NCBI RefSeq assembly: GCF_000758705.1
Contig: NZ_CP009287.1
Span: 3,100,001 to 3,164,000, forward strand
Length of the DNA stretch: 64,000 nt
DNA from: Paenibacillus graminis
GTDB lineage: Bacteria > Bacillota > Bacilli > Paenibacillales > Paenibacillaceae
Reading direction: 5' to 3'
Below, in pieces: positions 1-7,765 of the stretch. A model generated the notes under the pieces. That model saw only the letters and a list, made by a program, of their open reading frames with translations. It had not been told where the DNA came from and did not search any database. A program made the position numbers and the translations under genes. How positions within the stretch are numbered: position 1 is the first letter of the stretch; every line of letters begins with the position of its first letter.

Positions 1-155
1 TATTCTCCGCCGTTCTGCCTGTCTTCGATCTTGCAGTCATAGGTGGCCCGGTAGTATTCCCACTGCCAGCGGATGAATCCGGCTTTGGCCGCGCTTTCGT
101 CCAGATAGAGAAGGTCGCTTGTTAATCCAACGAGGCCCGTGTTCTCAAATATCAT
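1..155 (-). CDS. yugN: YugN-like protein, N-terminal part (runs off the window)
   Basis: The reverse strand from 155 downward encodes MIFENTGLVGLTSDLLYLDE and continues open to the window edge, so only about 51 residues are visible. The opening residues resemble the YugN-like family, small cytosolic proteins of unknown function in Bacillales. I chose the ATG at 155 because the AAGGGGG ribosome site sits about 11 bases upstream; an in-frame ATG at 164 lies only two bases from that site. It is divergent from the amidohydrolase at 340. The family assignment is from memory of the N-terminal sequence, so it is moderate. Confidence 0.6.
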   Translation of the reverse strand, partial: MIFENTGLVGLTSDLLYLDESAAKAGFIRWQWEYYRATYDCKIEDRQNGGE

Positions 156-339
156 AGCGCACATATCCCCCTTATGAAGTATAATGATAATTTCATGCTT
201 ATTATTATAGATGTTCCTTTTCATGATAGTATGTTTCCCTGGGTTGTGCAAGGCGTGCCGGGCCTGTTGGTACCCTCTTTTTTGTGTTTCTGCTACAATA
301 ATAGAAATATAGCCTTTAGGGCTGAATGGTGGAGATTAT

Positions 340-1509
340 ATGGAGAGGCTGGCACTGGAACAGCTGCTGCCGGATATGGTGAAATGGCGCAGACATCTGC
401 ACCGCCATCCGGAGCTGTCTTATCAGGAGAAGGAGACCTCGGCGTTTGTTGCCGCGAAGCTTAAGGAATTCGGGATTGAAGCCGTGAGAAGCAAGGCCGG
501 TTATGGAGTGACCGGAATTATAAAAGGAAAACTGCCGGGCAAAACCGTTGTTCTGCGCGCGGATATGGATGCGCTGGCCATTACGGAGGAGAATGGCCGG
601 GAGTACGCTTCGCAAAATCACGGAGTTATGCATGCCTGCGGCCACGACGGGCATACCTCCATGCTGCTTGCCGCCGCTGCTTATTACAGCAGCCGCAGGG
701 AAGAACTGCAGGGCGAGCTGCGTTTCCTGTTCCAGCCAGCAGAAGAGATCTGCCCCGGCGGAGCACTGGGGATGATCGCTGAAGGGGTGCTGGAGGGAGC
801 AGACGCAGTATATGGGCTGCATTTATGGACGCCGCTGCCGGTCGGACAGGTAGCCAGCGCACCAGGACCGTTGATGGCCTCTGCGGATGAATTTTTCATC
901 GACATCACCGGTAAAGGTGGACATGCCGGTACGCCGCACCGCACGGTTGACAGTATTGTGGCCGCTGCGGCACTTGTGACCCAGCTGCAGAGCATTGTCA
1001 GCCGTTCGGTGGACCCGCTGCGGCCTGCAGTCGTAAGTGTGGGAACGATTCAGGGCGGGACCGCCCAGAACATCGTCGCGGAGCGCTGCCGGATCACCGG
1101 TACGGTGCGTGCGTTTGACGAGGAGACCCGTTACCTCATCCGCCAGAGAATTGAAGAGATGACTGCTTCTGTAGCGGCATCGTACGGGGCTGAAGCCAAG
1201 ATCGATTATTTGGTGGGTTATCCGCCGCTGGTGAATGACGAAGCGGAATTCCGCCGCTTTTTCCGTGTGGCGCCGGCTGCGCTTGGAGACGGGGTCCGCG
1301 TAGAGCGGATGGAGAAGATCATGCCGGCAGAGGACTTTTCCTATTATGTTAAGGAAATTCCCGGCTGCTTCATCTTTGTGGGAGCGGGCAATCCGGCCAA
1401 AGAAGCGGTGTATCCGCATCACCACAGCAAATTCGATTTTGACGAGGATGCTCTGCTGCATGGGGCGAAGGTGCTGGTGGCGATGGCGGATTCCTGCCTG
1501 AATGAATAA
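340..1509 (+). CDS. M20D-family metal-dependent amidohydrolase (N-acyl amino acid / hippurate hydrolase type)
   Basis: A complete 389-residue protein of the M20D peptidase family, whose members hydrolyse N-acyl amino acids or related amides in the cytosol using a di-metal centre. The metal-binding stretch HACGHDGH is at residues 98-105, the acidic pair EE at 135-136 follows LFQPA, a further His is in GLHLW near 161, and a C-terminal YPHHHSKFDFDE supplies the last ligand region. The lid/dimerisation domain lies roughly between residues 180 and 290. Length is normal for the family. Substrate cannot be told from sequence. It stands alone, 79 bases ahead of the CBS gene. Confidence 0.9.
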   Translation: MERLALEQLLPDMVKWRRHLHRHPELSYQEKETSAFVAAKLKEFGIEAVRSKAGYGVTGIIKGKLPGKTVVLRADMDALAITEENGREYASQNHGVMHACGHDGHTSMLLAAAAYYSSRREELQGELRFLFQPAEEICPGGALGMIAEGVLEGADAVYGLHLWTPLPVGQVASAPGPLMASADEFFIDITGKGGHAGTPHRTVDSIVAAAALVTQLQSIVSRSVDPLRPAVVSVGTIQGGTAQNIVAERCRITGTVRAFDEETRYLIRQRIEEMTASVAASYGAEAKIDYLVGYPPLVNDEAEFRRFFRVAPAALGDGVRVERMEKIMPAEDFSYYVKEIPGCFIFVGAGNPAKEAVYPHHHSKFDFDEDALLHGAKVLVAMADSCLNE

Positions 1510-1588
1510 GCAGCCGCCCGTATATTTTAACGGTTCAAGGGGAACCTACTTCCGTAGAACATGGAAAACATGACAGGAGGGTTCAATC

Positions 1589-2017
1589 TTGAAGACAGTC
1601 AAAGAAGTAATGACAGCGCAGCCTGTGTGTGTCACCTTACAGGACAATCTCTATGAGGTAGCCGTAAAAATGAGAGATGCGGATACCGGTGTTATTCCGG
1701 TGGTAGAAGCTGACGGGGAAACCTTGATCGGTATTATTACGGACCGGGACTTGGTGATCCGGGGGTATGCAGAGAAACATTCCGGCTCGACTGCAGTGGA
1801 AACGGTGATGACCAAAGGAATTACTGCTGTTTCCGAATCCACTTCGGTGGATGAAGCGGCTGAGCTGATGGCCTCCAGACAGATCCGGCGGATCCCGGTT
1901 GTCAACGGAAAAAAACTGATCGGGATCGTGTCGCTGGGTGATTTGGCCGTGAAGAACATTTTTGCTGATGAAGCAGCAGAAGCTTTGACTGACATTTCAC
2001 AGCAGCATCTGCATTAG
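1589..2017 (+). CDS. Paired CBS-domain protein (YhcV-like)
   Basis: A 142-residue protein made almost entirely of two CBS domains, about residues 5-60 and 72-130, each with the V-P-V-V core and the IGIITDRDL / IGIVSLGDL signature. Such pairs bind adenosyl ligands such as AMP, ATP or NADH and usually act as sensors; no partner enzyme is fused here. It closely matches the size and pattern of Bacillus YhcV. The start is a TTG at 1589, fixed by an AGGAGGG ribosome site eight bases upstream. A weak terminator-like hairpin follows at 2034. Confidence 0.88.
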   Translation: MKTVKEVMTAQPVCVTLQDNLYEVAVKMRDADTGVIPVVEADGETLIGIITDRDLVIRGYAEKHSGSTAVETVMTKGITAVSESTSVDEAAELMASRQIRRIPVVNGKKLIGIVSLGDLAVKNIFADEAAEALTDISQQHLH

Positions 2018-2033
2018 GAATAGAAGCAAGGGG

Positions 2034-2068
2034 AAGCTCATGTCCGTTATCGCGGAGGTGGGCTTTTT
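2034..2068 (+). terminator. Probable intrinsic terminator after the CBS gene
   Basis: AAGCTCA pairs with TGGGCTT (one G-T pair), an inner CCG/CGG stem closes the loop after a small internal loop, and TTTT follows. The internal loop makes it weaker than others in the window. Confidence 0.5.
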
Positions 2069-2146
2069 CCGCTATACAGTGGTTTGAGAGATACATAGTC
2101 CCGGGCGGTCTGGACCGTAACGCCTAACATATTGGAGGTTTTTGAG

Positions 2147-3853
2147 ATGAACGGAAGCGGAAAAGGAGCATGTATCATCCGTAAAGACCGGACGATCCTG
2201 CTGGAATGCGGACACCCTGGCTTCGAGGCGGCCCGGACGGCTCTGGCTGACTTTGCCGAACTGGTAAAAAGCCCTCCTGCCTACCACACTTACCGGATAA
2301 CCCATCTATCCCTCTGGAACGCAGCGGCTGCCGGCAAAACAGTACAGGAGATCCTGGCAGTATTAAGCTTACTTTCGCGCTGTGGCATACCCGCCGGCCT
2401 TGAGGAAGAGGTCAGACAGCTGGTCTCACGTTACGGAAGACTGGAACTGCATTCCGGTGCGGCCGGCGGTTCGCTGATGGTCCTGCGTGCCGACAATCCT
2501 GTGCTGCTCGATGAATTGGCAGAGCAGGCTGCTTTGCAAGGGCTGGGCCTGAAAAGGACGGCTTCCCTGGAATGCCAGTGTCCGTCTGAACAACGGGGTC
2601 TGCTGAAGCAGGAGCTGACGAGGCTGGGGTTCCCGGTCCTGGATTACGCGGGCTACCGGGACGGGCAGGCGCTGAACGTGCCTTGGAAAAAGGCAGCAGG
2701 AAGCGGAGCAGCATCCGGGGAGTTCGTTGGCCTAAGGGACTATCAGGAGGAAGCCGTCCGCCGATTCGGGAGAATCGGCGGAAGCGGAGGAAGCGGCGTA
2801 GTGGTCCTGCCCTGCGGGGCGGGCAAAACGCTTGTGGGTCTGGCGGTGCTGGAAAGCCTGCAGTGCGAAACACTGATCCTCACTTCGAATGCCACCTCGG
2901 TTGCACAGTGGAGGGCAGAACTGCTGAAGAGGACGGGGCTGGATGAAAAATCCGTAGGAGAATACAGTGGTATGAAGAGGCAGGTCCGCCCGATAACGGT
3001 GGCCACCTATCAGATTTTGACGCACCGGCGTTCCAAGGGAGGCCCCTTCGGCCATATGAATCTGTTCAATGAACGGAATTGGGGGCTTATTATTTACGAC
3101 GAGGTGCATCTGCTTCCGGCTCCGGTGTTCAGAGCCACTGCGGATATTCAGGCCACCCGGCGGCTTGGACTGACGGCTACACTGGTTAGAGAGGACGGGC
3201 GGGAAGATGACGTATTCTCGCTGATCGGCCCCAAATGCTATGAACTGCCCTGGAAGGTGCTGGAGAAGCAGGGCTGGATTGCGGCAGTCGACTGCATCGA
3301 GGTCGTTGTGCCCATGGACACCGAAATCAGGCACAAGTATATGTATGCCGGGGAAAAAGAGCAGTTCCGGGTTGCAGCAGGCAATCCGGCCAAGGCTGGG
3401 GCTGCGGCAAGGATCATAGCAGCCCACCCTGGGGCAGCAGTACTGGTCATCGGACAGTATCTGGACCAGCTGGAGCAGCTGGCGGCAAGCCTGGGTGCGC
3501 CGCTGATTACGGGCAAGACTTCCCAGCAGGAGCGAAGCGGGCTGTATGCTGCTTTTAACGAGGGGACAATACGGCTGCTGGTGGTATCCAAGGTGGCGAA
3601 CTTTGCCGTGAATCTGCCTGATGCTTCCGTAGCTATCGAGGTGTCCGGTGCTTACGGTTCACGGCAAGAGGAGGCCCAGCGTCTGGGACGTATCCTCCGG
3701 CCGAAGCCGGGAGAGAACAAAGCGTACTTCTATACTCTGGTGTCCGGGGACAGCAGGGAGCAGGATTTCGCTCTGCGCCGCCGTCTGTTTCTGACTGAGC
3801 AGGGCTATGAATATGCCGTACAGACCGCCCAACCGGAGGAGGCCACCCTATGA
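2147..3853 (+). CDS. XPB/ERCC3-type superfamily 2 DNA helicase
   Basis: A 568-residue SF2 helicase of the XPB (ERCC3, UvsW-like) type. Residues 1-190 form an N-terminal damage-recognition-like region. Walker A PCGAGKT is at 222-228, the DEVH box at 318-321, motif III LTATLVRED at 342-350 (this includes the R-E-D triplet typical of XPB), and motif VI QRLGR at 511-515. XPB unwinds or opens duplex DNA in nucleotide excision repair in eukaryotes and archaea, and homologues occur in some bacteria such as Mycobacterium. The ATG at 2147 is preferred because GGAGG lies eight bases upstream; an upstream TTG at 2132 overlaps that site. It overlaps the next gene by four bases. A role in DNA repair is inferred. 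Confidence 0.9.
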   Translation: MNGSGKGACIIRKDRTILLECGHPGFEAARTALADFAELVKSPPAYHTYRITHLSLWNAAAAGKTVQEILAVLSLLSRCGIPAGLEEEVRQLVSRYGRLELHSGAAGGSLMVLRADNPVLLDELAEQAALQGLGLKRTASLECQCPSEQRGLLKQELTRLGFPVLDYAGYRDGQALNVPWKKAAGSGAASGEFVGLRDYQEEAVRRFGRIGGSGGSGVVVLPCGAGKTLVGLAVLESLQCETLILTSNATSVAQWRAELLKRTGLDEKSVGEYSGMKRQVRPITVATYQILTHRRSKGGPFGHMNLFNERNWGLIIYDEVHLLPAPVFRATADIQATRRLGLTATLVREDGREDDVFSLIGPKCYELPWKVLEKQGWIAAVDCIEVVVPMDTEIRHKYMYAGEKEQFRVAAGNPAKAGAAARIIAAHPGAAVLVIGQYLDQLEQLAASLGAPLITGKTSQQERSGLYAAFNEGTIRLLVVSKVANFAVNLPDASVAIEVSGAYGSRQEEAQRLGRILRPKPGENKAYFYTLVSGDSREQDFALRRRLFLTEQGYEYAVQTAQPEEATL

Positions 3854-5805
3854 ATGGTTTAACAGCGGAAGCGATGCTGGTGCTGCAAAAGATCATCAAG
3901 GCCTGCGCCGCCAGGCCCTTTGGCGAAGCACAGGCTGAGCAGCTTTGTCCAGAAGCGCTCTGCCGGGCAGAGCTGCAGCTGGCACTGCTGGAGCTGCGGG
4001 AGGCCGGACTGCTGGAGCTGCGGCAGAAATTGTGGGGCGAGAGGCTGTATCAAATTCCCGAGAAACATTTGCCTTCGCTTCAGCGCATATTGTTCCCGCG
4101 TGTACCTGTACAGGCGGTAGAGGTGACTGCAATGGACGAAGAAGCAGGCCCCGAACTGTCCGGGGAATTGTTTCGAGCGCTGGCCTTCATTGCTGAAGAA
4201 GGGTTGCCCCTGACGGCAAAAGGGGCTATCCACAAAAAGAACATCAACCGGCTGGCCGCCGGCCTTACGCTGCCGGGGGAACAAATAAAAGGTCTGTTCC
4301 CTGCAGCCCGGCAGGAGGTGTATCCGTTCCCGCTGCCCGTGATGGTGATACTCGATTTGCTGCTGTGCCTGGGACTGGTCCGCCGGGGGGATTCGGCATT
4401 TCTGCTGGAAACCCGGGTGCTGGAAAGCTGGCTGCAGCTCTCCGGGAAGCAGATGTCAAGCCTGCTTTACGGTTTGGTGCTGAGCCGTTACGGCCAGCCC
4501 GACCCTGCCGGGCAGCACTTCCGCTATATTGTCTCCTCAGCCGATTATCCATCCGGGATGTGGTTTGCCCTGCGGGATATTCTGGAACGGATGCTGGGAG
4601 CGGGACTGGTCCGGGATCAAGGGACTGCAGCGCTGGAAGCTTCAGCGCGGATCTGGCTTGCGGGGCTGGCCGCGTTCGGCTGGTGTGAGCTGGGGAGGAC
4701 GGAGGACGGATCGGTTTGTTTCCGCTGGACCACGGCCCGGCCACAGTTTCCTCTATACGAGGCTGCTGCGTTCTCTAGCCGGAGTTTAGACATCCAGGAA
4801 CCTTCAGATGAAACGGAGGAAAGCTTTGATCAGGAGAATCTGCCGCAGCAAGATGAAATACGTCCAGCTTCTGACTCCCCGGGGTTCATCGTCCAGCCGG
4901 ATTTCGAGGTGCTGGTCCCTGCGGAGTGTCCTTACAGCCACCGCTGGTTACTCGCGGGGTGTGCAGAGCTTCAGCATAGCGACGATCTGTGGAGCTACCG
5001 GCTGACCCGGGAGAAGCTGGAATCTGCAGCTGAGCAAGGATTGTCTCCGGAAACTGTGATTTCGTGGCTTGCGGACCATGCCCAGGGCGGACTCCCGGCT
5101 CAGGTGGAGCTGTCTTTGAGGCAGTGGGGCAAAGGAATCGGGAGGACGGAGCTGGCTGAGGTCATCTTGCTGGCCTGCCGGTCTGAAGCAGACGGGAATG
5201 ATATCGCTGCCCACCCCCGGTTGTCGGGGCTGCTTGCCCGTATCGGACCGCAGCATTTCATCGTCCGCATGGAGGACGTGGAGGCCGTGCGCAAGGAGCT
5301 GGGAGCAGCCGGATTGGCTCCCCCTAAGAGGATTGCAGGCCAGAAAGCGGAGCCGGGAAGTGGTTGGCCGTTGCTTAACGGAAGCGGGATGGTGGATTTC
5401 TCAGCTTATACTCTGCCGGTTCATGGGCATGAAACTGGACTGTTTGCTTTTGCGCCAGTGCCGCCATTGATCCCTTTGAATCTGCATGCCTCCGAAGAGG
5501 CGGTGCTCTCCGGCCTTGCGGCTGTGCCGCAGATGTGGATCAAGCAGTGGCGGAAATATCACGCCACTACTGCCCAGAAGGTAATGGAACAGGCTGTGGA
5601 GTGGGGAGTGAAGGTCCGTTTGTCTATGGAGGGTGAGGTCTGTGAATTCATTCCTGCCCGAATCAGCCGCAATCCATGGGAAGTGCAGGGTACACTGCTG
5701 CTGGCGAGGCCTGACCGTGTGCAAGAGGCCCGGCTGAGTGCGGGGGATTGGCAGGAAATGCAGCTCATGATTCCCAAAATGCGGAGAAATTCCTCTTCTG
5801 CTTAG
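3850..5805 (+). CDS. Helicase-associated protein (XPB partner, Helicase_C_3-like)
   Basis: A 651-residue protein whose start ATG overlaps the stop of the XPB helicase gene (ATGA), so the two are translationally coupled. The N-terminal part contains repeated winged-helix-like segments. The region around residues 345-490, starting FIVQPDFEVLVPAE, resembles the helicase-associated C-terminal domain found in actinobacterial proteins encoded next to XPB (Rv0862c beside Rv0861c in M. tuberculosis). No Walker motifs or obvious nuclease residues are visible, so it is unlikely to be a helicase itself. By position it may be the bacterial counterpart of the archaeal XPB partner Bax1, but I see no sequence proof of nuclease activity. 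Confidence 0.8.
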   Translation: MNGLTAEAMLVLQKIIKACAARPFGEAQAEQLCPEALCRAELQLALLELREAGLLELRQKLWGERLYQIPEKHLPSLQRILFPRVPVQAVEVTAMDEEAGPELSGELFRALAFIAEEGLPLTAKGAIHKKNINRLAAGLTLPGEQIKGLFPAARQEVYPFPLPVMVILDLLLCLGLVRRGDSAFLLETRVLESWLQLSGKQMSSLLYGLVLSRYGQPDPAGQHFRYIVSSADYPSGMWFALRDILERMLGAGLVRDQGTAALEASARIWLAGLAAFGWCELGRTEDGSVCFRWTTARPQFPLYEAAAFSSRSLDIQEPSDETEESFDQENLPQQDEIRPASDSPGFIVQPDFEVLVPAECPYSHRWLLAGCAELQHSDDLWSYRLTREKLESAAEQGLSPETVISWLADHAQGGLPAQVELSLRQWGKGIGRTELAEVILLACRSEADGNDIAAHPRLSGLLARIGPQHFIVRMEDVEAVRKELGAAGLAPPKRIAGQKAEPGSGWPLLNGSGMVDFSAYTLPVHGHETGLFAFAPVPPLIPLNLHASEEAVLSGLAAVPQMWIKQWRKYHATTAQKVMEQAVEWGVKVRLSMEGEVCEFIPARISRNPWEVQGTLLLARPDRVQEARLSAGDWQEMQLMIPKMRRNSSSA

Positions 5806-5878
5806 GCGGGAGGGTATGTTATGATAGGAGAGTCTACGATATGCGGTAGAATATTAACGCAGAAACGAGTTGAAGTTC

Positions 5879-6319
5879 ATGAGCGTAGCGGAATTGAATA
5901 CGGTTGATATGGCCGAAGTACTGACATACGCCTATGAATTAGGTGATATGATTAATCAATCCGCTGAAGTGTCGGATTACTTATACTGGAAAGGACGGGT
6001 TGACGCCAACCCTGAAATCCAGGCCATGGTCAAACGGCTGCAGAGCAAAAAGGAGCTGTTTGAGGAGACAAAGCGGTTCGGACATTTTCATCCCAACTAT
6101 CATTCAGCTAAGGATGAAGTGGCAGCAGTCGAGCAGGAGCTTGAGCGCTTCGAGGAGGTTGTCCGCTTTAAGCTGGCGGAAAAAACTCTGGATGATATGC
6201 TGCATTCGATGTCCGAAACAATTGCTTTTTCCGTATCGGACAGCATAAAGGTGCCAAGCAATGACCCGTCCCCCAAGGGCGGAGGATGCGGCAGCGGAGG
6301 CAAGTGCTCCTGCGGATAG
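5879..6319 (+). CDS. ylbF: YlbF/YmcA family regulator (RicF)
   Basis: A 146-residue helical protein of the YlbF/YmcA family. In Bacillus subtilis YlbF (RicF), YmcA (RicA) and YaaT (RicT) form a complex that assists RNase Y cleavage and speeds the Spo0A phosphorelay, so it affects sporulation, competence and biofilm. The last residues are Gly/Cys rich, with three cysteines in GGCGSGGKCSCG; the Ric complex is known to carry iron-sulphur clusters and these are plausible ligands. The start is uncertain: TTG at 5870 would add MKF; I use the ATG at 5879, though no strong ribosome site decides it. ylbG follows 39 bases later, as in Bacillus. Confidence 0.88.
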   Translation: MSVAELNTVDMAEVLTYAYELGDMINQSAEVSDYLYWKGRVDANPEIQAMVKRLQSKKELFEETKRFGHFHPNYHSAKDEVAAVEQELERFEEVVRFKLAEKTLDDMLHSMSETIAFSVSDSIKVPSNDPSPKGGGCGSGGKCSCG

Positions 6320-6358
6320 GCTCCTGATAAGGGCAAGAGAAAGAGAGGCGAAAAGCTG

Positions 6359-6622
6359 ATGTTTGCGGAACGTACAGGATATATTGTATGGGTAAGTGAT
6401 GTTAAGGCGGCACGCAATCTGGAGAAATACGGGACTTTGCATTATGTTTCCCGAAAGATGCATTACGCCGTCATGTATGTGAACGCGGAACGTGCCGAGG
6501 AAGTGATGAAGAACGTCCGCAGACTGTCTTACGTGCGCAAGATTGAAAGATCTTACCGGAATGAGCTGAAGACGGAATACACCAGTAACGGACCGGACAA
6601 GTCCCGTTACTATGGTTTGTAG
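6359..6622 (+). CDS. ylbG: YlbG family protein (UPF0298)
   Basis: An 87-residue cytosolic protein matching the YlbG family, conserved in Bacillales next to ylbF and without an established function. The recognisable pattern is RTGYIVWVSDVKAARNLEKY near the N-terminus and a central MHYAVMYVN beta strand. It lies 39 bases after ylbF and shares the terminator at 6642-6672, so the two genes form a short operon. No catalytic motif is visible. Confidence 0.88.
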   Translation: MFAERTGYIVWVSDVKAARNLEKYGTLHYVSRKMHYAVMYVNAERAEEVMKNVRRLSYVRKIERSYRNELKTEYTSNGPDKSRYYGL

Positions 6623-6641
6623 ATTCTGGTCATTGAAGATG

Positions 6642-6672
6642 AAGCGGGTGCCTTGGGCATCTGCTTTTTTTT
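6642..6672 (+). terminator. Intrinsic terminator of the ylbF-ylbG operon
   Basis: An 11-bp stem AAGCGGGTGCC / GGGCATCTGCTT (two G-T pairs) with a tiny loop runs directly into eight T residues. Confidence 0.85.
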
Positions 6673-6778
6673 GGGTGTAGGCGTGCCCAGAGGCACGTTA
6701 TCTAGTTGGTGAGAGAGACGAAGGCCATGGAAGCTGCGTAGAACCTGGAACAACAGTGAAGAAGCCTTCGGCGTATAC

Positions 6779-6858
6779 CCCGCATGAAATCACATAGTCA
6801 AAATCGTATAGTCAAAATCGCATAGTCAACAATAGTTGTCCTAACTACGCGATGCGGG
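6779..6858. repeat. 14-bp triple tandem repeat inside an inverted repeat
   Basis: ATAGTCAAAATCG recurs at 6794, 6808 and (altered) 6822 with a 14-bp period. The block is bracketed by CCCGCAT at 6779-6785 and its complement ATGCGGG at 6852-6858. No gene is associated. Confidence 0.65.
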
Positions 6859-6990
6859 CGGGAGTGCGGCAGGCCGGTTGGGCCGGAAACAACGGCAGGA
6901 AATGCCTTTGTTGAAGCTGGCGCAGGCCGGTTGCCGTATCTTCGAAACTATAAAGTTGAGGCATCAGTCGGTCTATACTAGAAATCCTCA

Positions 6991-7212
6991 TTTCCACCTA
7001 GCGCCTGCTCAATGGTTTCTTCGCAAGCGCTAGGTGGAAAAAGGGAACTTATTTTACCGAAAATTCAAAAATAATATGATTTAAGTGGAAAAAGGAAACT
7101 TAAATGGGTCATATTACTCTGTCAGGAGCATAATGAGCTGAATTAGTTAACCTTTTTCCACCTCATCTGCGGAGAACAGGGGATTCAAGGAAATTAGCTG
7201 CCCTTTCTCCAC
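6991..7212. repeat. Cluster of four GTGGAAAAAGG-type motifs in both orientations
   Basis: The 17-base motif GTGGAAAAAGGNNACTT occurs on the plus strand at 7034-7050 and 7085-7101, and in reverse orientation at 7145-7161 and, with changes, 7196-7212. The first copy is also part of a perfect 14-bp inverted repeat, TTTCCACCTAGCGC at 6991-7004 with its complement at 7027-7040. The alternation of direct and inverted copies could form several alternative hairpins. No protein-coding role is visible. Confidence 0.7.
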
Positions 7213-7255
7213 TTGGAATTGCCGTATGATTCATGAGTAGTTGTCCTCAAGGTAA

Positions 7256-7359
7256 GCTAGATAAGTTGAACTTAAGAATTGTAGCAGGATGACTGTAAAT
7301 ACCTTGTGAACCAAGGGGATCGCCATAACATCAAGTTAGATTTTTAAGTTCACTCTATA
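7256..7359. repeat. Decayed, shortened copy of the fold-back (MITE-like) element
   Basis: The left end GCTAGATAAGTTGAACTT (7256-7273) matches the terminal repeat of the intact copies at 10267 and 34103. The right end AAGTTCACTCTATA (7346-7359) is a degraded inverted version. The interior of the intact copies is largely missing. Confidence 0.55.
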
Positions 7360-7422
7360 CAGACTGAAATCCAAGACGGCTGCTCTGTCCAGTGAAGTGA
7401 AGGACGGCGCGGCCGGTTTGTT

Positions 7423-7520
7423 CAAATATAATTTTTATGCTTCGCGCTATAGATTATCCTTCTATTTCTCGCTGAAGCGGGTACCCTCCTTATAAGGACG
7501 GCGCAGCCGTTTTCTACTCG
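7423..7520 (+). repeat. Dispersed double-hairpin repeat, copy 1 of 5
   Basis: Contains the conserved core TATCCTTCTATTTCTCGCTG followed by a nested hairpin (inner CCTCC/GGACG region, outer AGCGG/CCGTT). The first stem (ATTTTTATG...CTATAGAT) is imperfect here. Four related copies lie at 26881, 40221, 40551 and 61497, all on the plus strand. Confidence 0.8.
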
Positions 7521-7765
7521 GGCAAATATGGTTGCTGAATACTATAAAGTTTCAAAAATGGGCGAAAAACGGCCTGTTCTGCATCTATTTTATCACTGCT
7601 TAATACTTGCGCTATATGCTGGCAAGAGAGTGACAAAATTCACTAGTAAAAGCATGCAGGTGACCTAATGACCAAAAGAATGACATGGACCCAAAAGCTA
7701 TTGGCAGCCCCCCAATATCTACAGCACATCAATGGAAGGCAACCAGTCTTAAGACTCTGGTATAA

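Larger units (their letters stand above)
6673..7765. other. 1.1-kb stretch without a gene, filled with short repeats
   Basis: No open frame here has a ribosome site, codon pattern or recognisable protein. The stretch instead holds several separate repeat structures listed individually: a 14-bp triple repeat, a cluster of GTGGAAAAAGG motifs, a decayed fold-back element and one copy of the dispersed double-hairpin repeat. Together with the adjacent pseudogene it looks like a decaying, repeat-accepting zone. Confidence 0.7.

Noticed and set aside
174..464. A 96-codon frame overlapping the amidohydrolase start
   Set aside because: Its second half is a shadow of the amidohydrolase and there is no ribosome site at 174.
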